Assembly: GCA_900315455.1 (NCBI GenBank)
Contig: OMZE01000018.1
Span: 1 to 64,000, forward strand
DNA length: 64,000 bases
From: an uncultured Prevotellaceae bacterium
GTDB lineage: Bacteria > Bacteroidota > Bacteroidia > Bacteroidales > Bacteroidaceae
Reading direction: 5' to 3'
The notes beneath the pieces are model-generated. The model did not search any database and was not told the DNA's origin. It saw only the letters and a program-made list of their open reading frames with translations. The first letter of the stretch is position 1; each line of letters starts with the position of its first letter. This document shows positions 16,537 through 25,254 of this stretch, piece after piece. Made by a program: the position numbers and the translations under genes.

Positions 16537-18789
16537 TTAGTAGTTTACCGAAACATCTATTTTCTTATCACACGGCATGGAAGGCACATAGACGTTCACC
16601 TTCTTTTGCTGCGCATCGTAGTTCCAAGAGCCATTCGACAGAGTGGCACCGTTGACCGATACCGAAGCGGGCTGTTGCACGGCGAGGAACTCCACCGTAT
16701 AGGCCCGTTCAGCAGGCATACCTGGGAATGAGCCCTCGCGTGGCATGATGCATATGCTGTTGCCATGATGCACAATCTTCACCATGGAGTATTCACCAGT
16801 CTTGTATCCCTCGCTATCGCCATCGTCCTCATAAAGCGAGGTAGCGCCATCGTTGCCAGGCACCACTTTCAAGATGAGCCTGTCGGGACGGGTATTGAGG
16901 TTCAGCATCGGGGGATTGTTCACCACTACAGTTCCGGCACGAAAGAAATAGGGTATCTCCTGCAAGGAATAGCCTGAAGTGAAAATCCTGTCGCCCTCGA
17001 CCACCTCATTACGGCATACATCAAACCACTTGCCTTCGGGCAACCATATTCTCCTCATGGTTTTACCATCATCGCCCGAGGGAGCCACTACGGGAGCCAC
17101 GAGGATATCGTCGCCAAACATGTATTCGTCTTCGAAGAGATAAGCATTGTTTTTCTCCGGAGAGTCGTAATACAACGGACGGCAGATGCTCACACCTGTA
17201 TCGTAGGCCTGACGTGCTGCAGTGTAGATATAAGGCATCAGCGCGTAGCGGAGTTTCACGGTCTCGAGCAGAAGGGGGAAGTTGTCGTAATGCCAGATGC
17301 GGCGCTCGATGCCAGGCCAGTTGGTGGCATGGGTGCGGAAAATAGGTGTGAACACACCATACTGCATCCATCTGAGATAGATTTCGGGGTCGTTGTCACC
17401 TGTCTGCTGGTGTCCGCCCAGGTCATGCCCCCAATAGCCGAAGCCTACGTTGGAAGCCGTGGCAGTGAAATAGGGTTGCCATGCCAGCGTGCCGTACGTG
17501 GTGAACGAGTCGCCGGAGAATCCTATGGGATAGCGGTGGCTGCCCAGTCCGCCCCATCGGTGGAATATCAGCGGACGGTGCCCGGGCCGGTTGAGCCTCA
17601 TGTCGTTGTAGAAGACGTGGTTGCACCAGAAAGTCTCACTCAGTCCGCTTACATACTTGCTGGTGAGGTTTTGCTGCCAGTCGAGCCACCAGAAGTCGAC
17701 TCCCTGTTGCTCACGGGCACGGATGATGCGGTTGAACATAGAATGGTAGAATTTGGGATCGGAGAGGTTCCATGGCACCACCTTGGCACTGCTGTCCATA
17801 CCCATATCGTCGCGTATCTCGCTGAAAAAATCCTCGTCGGCATCCACGCCATCGGCGGGATGAAGGTTGAGAGCCACCTTGAGACCATTGTCGTGCATCC
17901 AGGATATCAACCCTTCGGGATCGGGGATGGCGGTGCGGTCCCATGTCCAGCCTGTCCAACCCTGAGTGTGCCAGTCCATGTCGAAAATCATCACATCCAT
18001 TGGAATCTGGTTGCATTTCACGTCATTGACAATCTCCATGAACTCATCGGAAGTATATCGCTGATACTTGCTGTACCAATATCCCAGCACATACAGCGGC
18101 GGCATGGGCTGGCGGCCAGCCACCTTGACGAAGTCGCCGAGCGCCTTCTTGTATTGATGGCCATAACCGAGGAAATACCAGTCGATGGCATCCTTGTCGA
18201 CAGGCTCTGCCACCCACTCTATCCCGTCGTAGGACTTGTCGAAAGCGAAAGTGGTGGAGCCGTCGCCGCGGCGTGCTTTCGGTGATTCATCGATGATGCT
18301 CCATCCTGCACGCGAAAGGAGTCCGTTCTCCAACTCCTGGCGTTTGTTGTCGCCAATCTGTCCGTCGAGCGTACGTGTGGTGCCCTTCAAGTTGAGGGCA
18401 TCGTCTTTTCCCGGATACCACAGCACGCTCCTGCCGTTGAGTGACAGAGAAATGCCGAGCACCTCATCATTATGGTCATTGGCATTGATGACACCACCTA
18501 TCTTATATTTCAAAGTCAGCGCATCGGTCTTGATGAAGAGACAACCGTCTTTCTGCTCTGTCGTGAAATGTGGCACGGGCAGCCGGCGGTTGATGACAGC
18601 AAACGTAGCCCTGTCCTCAAATTTTCCTTTCTCGCTATATTGGATACGAATCATCTCCGGTGTGAGCACCGTGAACCTCGCCTTGCCCGAAACCACTACG
18701 GCTGCCGGGTCGGCAACGGGATTGCCTTCCAACGCCATTGCCGGCAGGAGGAAAGACGAGAGCATAAACAATAGGAATAATCGTTTCAT
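16537..18789 (-). CDS. GH31 alpha-glycosidase (DUF5110-type), copy A
   Basis: 750 residues, signal peptide about 1-19. Nucleophile Asp370 in 'FWWLDWQQN'; acid/base Asp427 in 'GFSGDSFT'; substrate-loop motif 'DMDWHTQGWTGWTW'. Domain order is the same as copy C (8157-10589), with long stretches of identity such as 'ARFTVLTP' and 'GGLGSHRYPIGFSGD', but without the C-terminal tail. It is the first gene of the seven-gene minus-strand operon, preceded by a -7 box and a 14-bp inverted repeat. Family certain. Whether it cleaves alpha-xylose, alpha-glucose or another alpha-sugar cannot be read from sequence alone. Confidence 0.93.
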   Translation of the reverse strand: MKRLFLLFMLSSFLLPAMALEGNPVADPAAVVVSGKARFTVLTPEMIRIQYSEKGKFEDRATFAVINRRLPVPHFTTEQKDGCLFIKTDALTLKYKIGGVINANDHNDEVLGISLSLNGRSVLWYPGKDDALNLKGTTRTLDGQIGDNKRQELENGLLSRAGWSIIDESPKARRGDGSTTFAFDKSYDGIEWVAEPVDKDAIDWYFLGYGHQYKKALGDFVKVAGRQPMPPLYVLGYWYSKYQRYTSDEFMEIVNDVKCNQIPMDVMIFDMDWHTQGWTGWTWDRTAIPDPEGLISWMHDNGLKVALNLHPADGVDADEDFFSEIRDDMGMDSSAKVVPWNLSDPKFYHSMFNRIIRAREQQGVDFWWLDWQQNLTSKYVSGLSETFWCNHVFYNDMRLNRPGHRPLIFHRWGGLGSHRYPIGFSGDSFTTYGTLAWQPYFTATASNVGFGYWGHDLGGHQQTGDNDPEIYLRWMQYGVFTPIFRTHATNWPGIERRIWHYDNFPLLLETVKLRYALMPYIYTAARQAYDTGVSICRPLYYDSPEKNNAYLFEDEYMFGDDILVAPVVAPSGDDGKTMRRIWLPEGKWFDVCRNEVVEGDRIFTSGYSLQEIPYFFRAGTVVVNNPPMLNLNTRPDRLILKVVPGNDGATSLYEDDGDSEGYKTGEYSMVKIVHHGNSICIMPREGSFPGMPAERAYTVEFLAVQQPASVSVNGATLSNGSWNYDAQQKKVNVYVPSMPCDKKIDVSVNY

Positions 18790-18818
18790 AAGTTTGTGGA
18801 ATACTGTTTTTGTATCGA

Positions 18819-18826
18819 CAAAATTA
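18819..18826 (-). promoter_or_regulatory. -7 box of the GH31/GH38 operon
   Basis: On the minus strand this reads TAATTTTG (TAnnTTTG). The -33 position has no TTTG, which suggests the promoter depends on an activator. Exactly 33 bp separate this box from the AAATGTATAA core upstream, the same distance as at the susC promoter. Confidence 0.6.
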
Positions 18827-18857
18827 TGACTTTACGCATGTAATATAAAGAAAACAA

Positions 18858-18892
18858 GCAAATGTATAAGGTATATTGCCTTATACATTTGC
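18858..18892. promoter_or_regulatory. perfect inverted repeat, proposed operator (site A)
   Basis: Arms gcaaatgtataagg and ccttatacatttgc (14 bp each, perfect) flank a 7-bp spacer. It lies between the GH31 operon start and the 3' end of the DUF6377 regulator gene. It could also form an RNA hairpin, but the AAATGTATAA core recurs upstream of susC and GH76, favouring a protein-binding site. The regulator assignment is inference. Confidence 0.65.
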
Positions 18893-18969
18893 CATCTATC
18901 TGAAAATCAATATATTGACTATTCCTTTACCAAGGATTTGTATAAAGGAAATATTGCAGTTTCAAGTGT

Positions 18970-20565
18970 CTATATCTCCATAATCAACTTTTCAAACTGT
19001 TCGTTTTCGGCTGTCGAACGGTTCTTGATGCGGGTCTTGTAGGTATTGACCGTATGGACGGAATAGTCGAGGAATTTGGCTATCCGCTCGCTGTCGGTGA
19101 TGCCCAGGCGGATGAGGGCGAAGATACGCATCTCGGAGGTCAAAGAATGGTCGTTGGGTGGAAGTTTACGGTCTTTCTCCTCGAAGAGCAGGTTGTAGCG
19201 TTCCACGAAATTGGGAAACAGTTTGAGGAACGTCTGGTCGAAGGCCTCATACATATTCTCCCTCTCGGCATTGAGCGTTGACAGTTTTGTCATCGAGCGC
19301 AGGTCGTCATACTGACGGGCAGTGAGTTTGCGGTCGATGGTGAGGAAGAGTTTTTCCAACTTGGCTATGTACTCCGCATTGGTGTAGAAGGTACGGCCTA
19401 TATAGGCATTCTTGATTTTGTCGTCTTCCTTCAGCAAGCGGTTGGCATGCTGCAATTGCTCCAGTTGTCCGGCAATGGTTTCGCGCGCCTCTGTGAGTTT
19501 TCGGTTCTTCTTCCGGATAAACCAATAGCCATAGAGAATCACCAGCAACAGCGCAACGAAGAGAGAGGAAGCGGCAATAAGCCAGTTGCGCTGGCTCCGC
19601 ACCGCTTTGTAACGGTCTTGTTCGATAATGGGGAGGATATCGCCTATCTCCACCTTGCGCAGACGGGTGTTGTAGAACTGCACGTCGTCGAGCGCCTGAT
19701 GCACATACCGGCTGGCACGCTCATGCTGCCCGTCCTTGTAGACGAGTCTTGAAAGATGATAGAGGGCAGTGATCTCGCGTGTGGCCGTTTCATTGTCGTA
19801 AATGGCCGATTGCGCGAAATACTCCTGCGCCTTATCCTCATCTTTCATATGGATATACGCCCACCCCATCTCGGCAGTGACCATCGCCTTGAGATGAGGT
19901 GTGGCCTTGGGGTCATCGAGCACTTTCTGGAATGCCTCCAATGCCTCAGGATATTTCCAGTCGCGCATCAGTCGCGACCCGCGGCTCGAATACCACATCA
20001 TGGTCTTGGGCGGCAAGGCCCGGATGAGCGAATCGAGATAGGTGTTGCTGAGGGTGATATACTTGGTGTAATAAGGGTCGTCGTGGGCATAGTCGGCCAT
20101 TGCCCTGTAGAGGCTGCATTTCATATCGAGATACAGGTTGTGCAATGGTTGCGGCAGTGTGCGGGGGTCTACCGTGTCGAGTATGGAAGAGGCTTCACTG
20201 AGGATGCCTGCCGAGATAAGACAGAAAGCCACTGCACATTTCGACTCCGCGATACGGTCGCTCTCCCCCATCTTCTCTGCCAGTTCCTGGCTCTCGCGGG
20301 CATAATATACCGCCGAGTCGTAACTATAACTTTTGTTTTCCTCAAACAATGCCATCAGTGCCTGATAGCGGCTTGCCTGGCTGTTGGCCGATTTCAGTTG
20401 TTTGCGGAGGTCATCAAGACGGCTCTTTTTCTGATTCTCATACTGTTCACGTTTCGAGAGGCTCTCATCCAGCCGTTGAAGCCATTGCTCCTTCGTGTCT
20501 TGTGCCGACAACACCAACGGGCATAAGAGGAAAGCAAAAATCATATAGTTGATTATACGTTTCAT
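18970..20565 (-). CDS. DUF6377 membrane regulator (SusR-like), TPR sensor plus HTH
   Basis: 531 residues. A signal peptide (1-21) leads into a long helical, TPR-like periplasmic region (about 25-315). One transmembrane helix follows ('WLIAASSLFVALLLVILYGYWF', about 325-346), then a coiled coil and a cytoplasmic C-terminal domain. Near the end, 'LTSEMRIFALIRLGITDSERIAKFLDYSVHTVNTYKTRIKNRS' (about 475-520) has the pattern of a LuxR-type helix-turn-helix. This layout is that of the Bacteroides SusR/DUF6377 group, which sense oligosaccharide in the periplasm and activate adjacent PUL genes. It sits between the two Sus-type operons, with its own promoter. It likely controls the operons carrying the AAATGTATAA core. 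Confidence 0.8.
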   Translation of the reverse strand: MKRIINYMIFAFLLCPLVLSAQDTKEQWLQRLDESLSKREQYENQKKSRLDDLRKQLKSANSQASRYQALMALFEENKSYSYDSAVYYARESQELAEKMGESDRIAESKCAVAFCLISAGILSEASSILDTVDPRTLPQPLHNLYLDMKCSLYRAMADYAHDDPYYTKYITLSNTYLDSLIRALPPKTMMWYSSRGSRLMRDWKYPEALEAFQKVLDDPKATPHLKAMVTAEMGWAYIHMKDEDKAQEYFAQSAIYDNETATREITALYHLSRLVYKDGQHERASRYVHQALDDVQFYNTRLRKVEIGDILPIIEQDRYKAVRSQRNWLIAASSLFVALLLVILYGYWFIRKKNRKLTEARETIAGQLEQLQHANRLLKEDDKIKNAYIGRTFYTNAEYIAKLEKLFLTIDRKLTARQYDDLRSMTKLSTLNAERENMYEAFDQTFLKLFPNFVERYNLLFEEKDRKLPPNDHSLTSEMRIFALIRLGITDSERIAKFLDYSVHTVNTYKTRIKNRSTAENEQFEKLIMEI

Positions 20566-20682
20566 AGATTGTTAGTTTAATGGTCACCGAAATGCATTTG
20601 TAAGAGCACGAAGCGATGTGCCACATGACGGGCATTGCTCTTTTGAAATGTTCTCCGCTGGCATCATCCTTGCTTTACACTG

Positions 20683-20690
20683 CAAAATTA
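20683..20690 (-). promoter_or_regulatory. -7 box for the DUF6377 regulator
   Basis: TAATTTTG on the minus strand, 117 bp upstream of the regulator ATG, in an otherwise AT-rich gap. No AAATGTATAA core is visible here, so the regulator gene itself may not be under the same control. Confidence 0.45.
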
Positions 20691-20783
20691 AAACATTTTT
20701 TCTAACATCGTGACAAAAAACAAGAAAAAACAAACAATCGCCCATTCTTCGCTGCCCAACACCACCAATGGCATTGGCTGAAA

Positions 20784-20812
20784 GACAAAAAAAGGCATCC
20801 CGCTGGATGCCT
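20784..20812 (-). terminator. terminator of the susC-susD-susE-GH43 operon
   Basis: On the minus strand, stem aggcatcc / ggatgcct with a 4-nt loop is followed by eight T residues. It starts 22 bp after the GH43 stop codon and separates this operon from the regulator gene. Confidence 0.9.
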
Positions 20813-20833
20813 CTCACTTCTAATCATTTTCGC

Positions 20834-22108
20834 TCATATTTTTACCAACTTTTTGCATTGTACACCATTAGGACCATTAACCTTGATCACAAACATACCC
20901 TTGCCGAACCCCGAAGCGTCGACAACGGCAGTGTTTCTTGCCATGCCGTTGCCCATCATGCAGCCGTCGACATTGAACAACTGCCAAGAGAACGTCTCAT
21001 GGTCGGGCGCCTCGATGCGGTACATGCCATCGGCCTCGGTGGAGAGGATGAGGTATTCGGTGTCGGGGGTGACCGACAGCGGCGACGTGACTCCTGCTGC
21101 TTCGCCGAAGAGAGGTGCCTCGGCCTCGGTAGAAGGCCTCATGCCCTGTATCTGCGGCCAGCCGTCGTTGCCCCATGTGACCTTGTCGAGATAAATCACA
21201 CGCCCGGCATCCACATCGTCGGCCTGGAAGCCATGGTAGAGTATCCAGGTCTGGCCGGCATCGTCTTGTATGAACTCCGAACAGTGACCGGGCCCATAGA
21301 CCTGCGGACTGGCATTGAGCAGCGGAGAGAAGTTGTCGCCTATGGCCGACCGTCCCTCCCTGTCGACGTAAGGTCCGAAGAGATTTCTTGAACGTGCCAT
21401 CACCAGGCGGTATGTACTGTTGGCACCCTCGCAGCATGTTCCTGCCGAACCTATGAGGTAATAGTAGTTCTGATGCTTCACGATACACGTTGCCTCAATC
21501 AGTCCGCCGGCAATCTTCGTCGGCTCGGCACCTTCTTTGAAAGCCAGTCCGTCTTCGGTCAGTTCCACTCCGTAGATGTCGTGGAAAGACCCCCAGAACA
21601 GGTAGTTGTGGCCATCATCCTGGATGAAGAAGGGGTCGATGCAGTTTTCTATGCCCACCTCACTCGAGATAAACATCTTGTGAGCGTCGTGGAAACCGCC
21701 ATTGGGCCTGTCGGAAACCGCCACGCCTATGCCGCATTCCCATGTCTTTCCCCATTCCGACTTGGAGTAATACAACACATACTGTCCGTTGATGTAATTG
21801 ATATCGGGAGCCCAGATAGCCCCGTTAGGAACAAAATCCATGGGGCGTGTGGCATCGGTGAACGCTGTTCCGGCATATCGCCACGTCACCAGGTCTTTTG
21901 AGCGATATATAGGCACGTTGTGTGTATCCTCAGTGGCATAGAGATAAAAATAGTTGTCGGCAGCCTTAATGACAGAGGGGTCGGGCAGACTCCACTTCGC
22001 CACAGGGTTGTTGTAGAGTTTTACCTCGTCGTCGGCACACGTCGCAAGCCCCATCGACATGGTCAGGGCAACACAGAAGCATATTCTCATTACCATATTC
22101 ATCATCAT
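20834..22108 (-). CDS. GH43 family glycosidase (secreted)
   Basis: 424 residues; signal peptide about 1-25. The five-bladed beta-propeller markers of GH43 are present: general base Asp in 'WSLPDPSVI', pKa-modulating Asp in 'ENCIDPFFIQDD' and the acid Glu in 'GLIEATCIV'. Typical members are arabinanases, arabinofuranosidases, xylosidases or exo-galactanases. Residues after about 345 form a tail ('WQLFNVDGCMMGN...MFVIKV') resembling a secretion-sorting or beta-sandwich tail. It is the last gene of the susC operon, 8 bp after susE, so it likely acts on glycan bound by this SusCD pair. The start is ambiguous among four Met codons in the first seven. Confidence 0.9.
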   Translation of the reverse strand: MMMNMVMRICFCVALTMSMGLATCADDEVKLYNNPVAKWSLPDPSVIKAADNYFYLYATEDTHNVPIYRSKDLVTWRYAGTAFTDATRPMDFVPNGAIWAPDINYINGQYVLYYSKSEWGKTWECGIGVAVSDRPNGGFHDAHKMFISSEVGIENCIDPFFIQDDGHNYLFWGSFHDIYGVELTEDGLAFKEGAEPTKIAGGLIEATCIVKHQNYYYLIGSAGTCCEGANSTYRLVMARSRNLFGPYVDREGRSAIGDNFSPLLNASPQVYGPGHCSEFIQDDAGQTWILYHGFQADDVDAGRVIYLDKVTWGNDGWPQIQGMRPSTEAEAPLFGEAAGVTSPLSVTPDTEYLILSTEADGMYRIEAPDHETFSWQLFNVDGCMMGNGMARNTAVVDASGFGKGMFVIKVNGPNGVQCKKLVKI

Positions 22109-22116
22109 AGGGTGTT

Positions 22117-23253
22117 TCAGTTGGCAGGCTCAAATTTTGTCCACATGTCGGTAGCCAGAAGACATAGGGTGAAGGTATATCGGCCACTCACCGATGGAAC
22201 CCATTTCAGGTCACCGCCATTGTCTTGGAAACGGTACATGTCGAGTCGGTGGTTGGTCACGGGGTCAGCATTTGCTTCGGGAGCGAAGAAGAACTGGTCG
22301 CCCCATCCGTTGCCCAAGCCAAATTTTATCTCTCCACCTTCAACGAAGTCGCCTGTCCACGCATAATAATAGGGTTCACGGGCTGTTCCCACCATCTCGA
22401 GCCTTCCTGCCACGGTATTGGTGTTCCATCCGATAGAACAGCCGTTGCCACATATCCAGATGAGTCCGGGTGTGGGGAGTTGCACGATATCGAGCACGCG
22501 GCAGTCGTTGAAACCGTTGTTGGTATCTACGATGACGGTACGCTGTCCGGTCTGCTCAAAGGCGAACTGTTTCACATTGCCTTCGGTGACATACTCCATC
22601 TGTTCGCCCTCGGCTTGTCCGTAGGCAGGATAGTCCTCCAGACTTGTGGTGAAATAATACGTACAGGGGCGCAGGTTGAACGACCCTTCGTAGATGCCCG
22701 TTCCCAACTGCCGCTGTTCGAGACGCTCCACTTTTGCAGTGCCGTCGGCAGTGTTGGTGATATGCATGTAGAGATAGGTGGGATATTTCTCATAACATGT
22801 GGCTGTGAAAGTCACCGTAGAGGGAATGGGCTTCACATATTGTGTGGCGTTGTCGACATAGCAGAGCAACTGTGCCGTCACACTGAGAGGCTCTCCTGGC
22901 AATACCCACTTCGATATGATGGTATTGAGTTCGTCGTGAGTGAACGACTTCTGTGTGACATTGCCCAACTCTATCAGTTCTGACATATGTTCACCCTTCA
23001 TGTTTGTATCGTAGAAACGGATGCTGTAACTCACGGGGTCGCCAGCCGACACGGGGCTTGTTGCCGCATCCCATGTGAATGTGATGGCATCCTGGTCGGC
23101 CAGGCCTTTATTGAAGACCACATTCTCGGCAGAGGCCTTGATATGCATCTGGTCGGGATTGTCTTTCAGTTCATAATATACGGGGTCTTCATTGCAGGAA
23201 GCCATGCTTCCCACAACGAAGATCAGACCAACTGAATATATCAACTTTTTCAT
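22117..23253 (-). CDS. SusE-family outer-membrane lipoprotein
   Basis: 378 residues. The lipoprotein signal ends 'GSMASC' with Cys20. The start at 23253 (MKKLIY) was preferred over an in-frame ATG three codons earlier. The N-terminal part (about 30-140) is the SusE-type Ig-like domain ('ITFTWDAATSPVSAGDPVSYSIRF'). A second domain with 'TYLYMHITNTADG' and a third C-terminal domain follow ('PGLIWICGNGCSIGWNTN', ending 'GRYTFTLCLLATDMWTKFEPAN'). It is expected to bind oligosaccharide at the cell surface beside SusCD. Third in the operon, 29 bp after susD. Confidence 0.85.
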   Translation of the reverse strand: MKKLIYSVGLIFVVGSMASCNEDPVYYELKDNPDQMHIKASAENVVFNKGLADQDAITFTWDAATSPVSAGDPVSYSIRFYDTNMKGEHMSELIELGNVTQKSFTHDELNTIISKWVLPGEPLSVTAQLLCYVDNATQYVKPIPSTVTFTATCYEKYPTYLYMHITNTADGTAKVERLEQRQLGTGIYEGSFNLRPCTYYFTTSLEDYPAYGQAEGEQMEYVTEGNVKQFAFEQTGQRTVIVDTNNGFNDCRVLDIVQLPTPGLIWICGNGCSIGWNTNTVAGRLEMVGTAREPYYYAWTGDFVEGGEIKFGLGNGWGDQFFFAPEANADPVTNHRLDMYRFQDNGGDLKWVPSVSGRYTFTLCLLATDMWTKFEPAN

Positions 23254-23282
23254 ATCTGTCACTTTTTTTTGATGGTTTGTTG

Positions 23283-25232
23283 TTATTGTCCAGCCTCGCC
23301 CGAGCCTTCACCGGTCACCCAGAAAGGAGCCTCTACGAGATTGGGGTTCTTCTCATATTCGTTGATATAAATAGGCATCCAATAGTACTCACGCTTCCAC
23401 ACACGCTTCTGGTAAGGTGTGCGCTGGAAGAATTCGTTCTGGTTGCGTCCCTGGGCATTCATGCCGTAGCAGTCGCCGTTCATCTCGGGTATGCTCTCGG
23501 CGAGCATGAGACGGCGGATGTCGAACCATCGGTTGTTCTCGCAGCACAACTCCACACGCCGCTCCATATAGACTACGTTCCTCACGGCTTCCTGGGTGTT
23601 GTCGATATGGATGTATTCCTCATCCATCTGGTTCACGTTCTCGAAAGTGTATTGTCTCACACCGGCACGCTTGCGAATGAGATTGAGGTATTTCAACGAC
23701 TGCTCACGAGCCTCCGCAGTATTGTAGGCCTCGTTCACGGCTTCGGCATAGTCGAGGTAGGTGAACGCAAGACGGTAGGTGAATCCCTGGCGGTCGGTCA
23801 CGGCGCCTGTGAGGTAGTTGTCGGTCACACAGAGCGACTTGCGTGCGAGATAACCATTCTGAGGTGCATCGTGTGGCGACGACGACTGTATGTTGTCGCG
23901 ACCATTGTAGAAGAAGTTGTACTTGCGGTTGCCTACTGCCAACCATGAACCATGGTATGAAACGGCATTGTAGAACCTCGGCTCGCGATTGCAATACATG
24001 TTGTAGGTGCCGCGTGCCGTCACCTCTCCCGGATTACCGGTGCCATATTCCCATGAAGTAACATCCGAGCGGTCCTCGACAACAGATGAGAAGCCTTCTT
24101 CTACATAACCCGAATTGGGGTCGCTGATAGGCAGTCCGTTCTTTGTGAAGAAAGCATCGACGAGTCCCTGATACACCCCAAGTCCATTACCGCCGCCATA
24201 CTCTCTCACAGAGACGGTGCGCAGGAAGGTGCCGTGGTAGTCGTTGCCCTTGGTCACGGGGAAGGTGATTTCGCGGTTGCCCTCGCTCCATTTCTTGATG
24301 TGCACATTATAAGTCGACATAAACGGATCGATGTTGCCGTTGGGGCCGGCTTCGGTATAGAGTGCATATCCTGCTTTCTCGGCCTCATCGATGCAGAGTT
24401 TGCATGCCTCAGCAGCCTTGACCCACTTGTTGTGGTCGTAAGTGGGATTGAAAATCTGTTCACCAAGATTATTGCGGTAGTTGGTATACCAGGGATTTCC
24501 GTTGACCAGCGGACTGGCAGCAAAGAGCAGCATGCGCGAACGCACGGTAAGTGCCATGATTTTATTGATACGGCCGTATTTGGCGGGGTCGGAGTAGATG
24601 GCGGGGAGTGCATTTGCGGCTTCCAGCATCTCCTTATCGCAATAGTCGACCACATCGTCGAATTTCGACTGGCCCACCATCAACTCATCGAGTGATGCGT
24701 CGGTAGGTGCGATATAGTCGGGCTTGAAAGGGATGCCGCCATAGTTCTCGGCCAGCAGCCACCATCCGTAAGCCGTGAGGAACTTCACCTCATTCTTCAT
24801 GTTGTCGACCTCCGACTGCGGCAGGTCATGGTCGGGCATGGCTTTTACCATGTTGTTGAAGATATATCCGTGACGGATATACAGCGGCATCCTGGCCCAG
24901 AGGTCGCCATCCCAAGGCGAGTTGATGGTCCATGTGCCGGTAATTTTCTCTATGACGAGACGCCAGTCCCATTGGCGCCAACGCTCTGAGGGTGTGATGT
25001 CGTCGGCCATCACCTCGTAGCCGTCGGCGGTGAGCGACCACTTGTCGGGTTTGTGTATCACATTGTAAATGCTTGCCAGCCAAGAGTAAACTTTATCGCG
25101 GTTTTCGAACACCATGTCGGTGGTCAGTTCCGGGTCGGGTTCCTTGTCAAGGTAATCGGAGCACGATGTGGCAATCGACAGCACCACCAGTGCGGCTGCC
25201 ATATATTTTGCAAACTTAAATGTTTTCATCAT
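23283..25232 (-). CDS. SusD/RagB-family glycan-binding lipoprotein
   Basis: 649 residues. Lipobox 'SIATSC' with Cys24, followed by 'SDYLDKEPDPELT', the usual SusD N-terminus. Helical TPR-type repeats run through the chain. C-terminal SusD-like signatures are present: 'AFTYLDYAEAVNEAYN', 'LKYLNLIRKRAGV' and 'VYMERRVELCCENNRWFDIRR'. It binds glycan at the surface and caps the SusC transporter. It follows susC by 22 bp. It is longer than starch SusD (about 550), consistent with an insertion-bearing member. Confidence 0.95.
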   Translation of the reverse strand: MMKTFKFAKYMAAALVVLSIATSCSDYLDKEPDPELTTDMVFENRDKVYSWLASIYNVIHKPDKWSLTADGYEVMADDITPSERWRQWDWRLVIEKITGTWTINSPWDGDLWARMPLYIRHGYIFNNMVKAMPDHDLPQSEVDNMKNEVKFLTAYGWWLLAENYGGIPFKPDYIAPTDASLDELMVGQSKFDDVVDYCDKEMLEAANALPAIYSDPAKYGRINKIMALTVRSRMLLFAASPLVNGNPWYTNYRNNLGEQIFNPTYDHNKWVKAAEACKLCIDEAEKAGYALYTEAGPNGNIDPFMSTYNVHIKKWSEGNREITFPVTKGNDYHGTFLRTVSVREYGGGNGLGVYQGLVDAFFTKNGLPISDPNSGYVEEGFSSVVEDRSDVTSWEYGTGNPGEVTARGTYNMYCNREPRFYNAVSYHGSWLAVGNRKYNFFYNGRDNIQSSSPHDAPQNGYLARKSLCVTDNYLTGAVTDRQGFTYRLAFTYLDYAEAVNEAYNTAEAREQSLKYLNLIRKRAGVRQYTFENVNQMDEEYIHIDNTQEAVRNVVYMERRVELCCENNRWFDIRRLMLAESIPEMNGDCYGMNAQGRNQNEFFQRTPYQKRVWKREYYWMPIYINEYEKNPNLVEAPFWVTGEGSGEAGQ

Positions 25233-25254
25233 TCGTCGTATTTGTAATTATGCA

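Noticed and set aside
18858-18892. Reading the 14-bp inverted repeat as a terminator of the regulator gene
   Set aside because: It follows the regulator by 78 bp, has no T-run after it, and its core recurs at other promoters, so an operator fits better.
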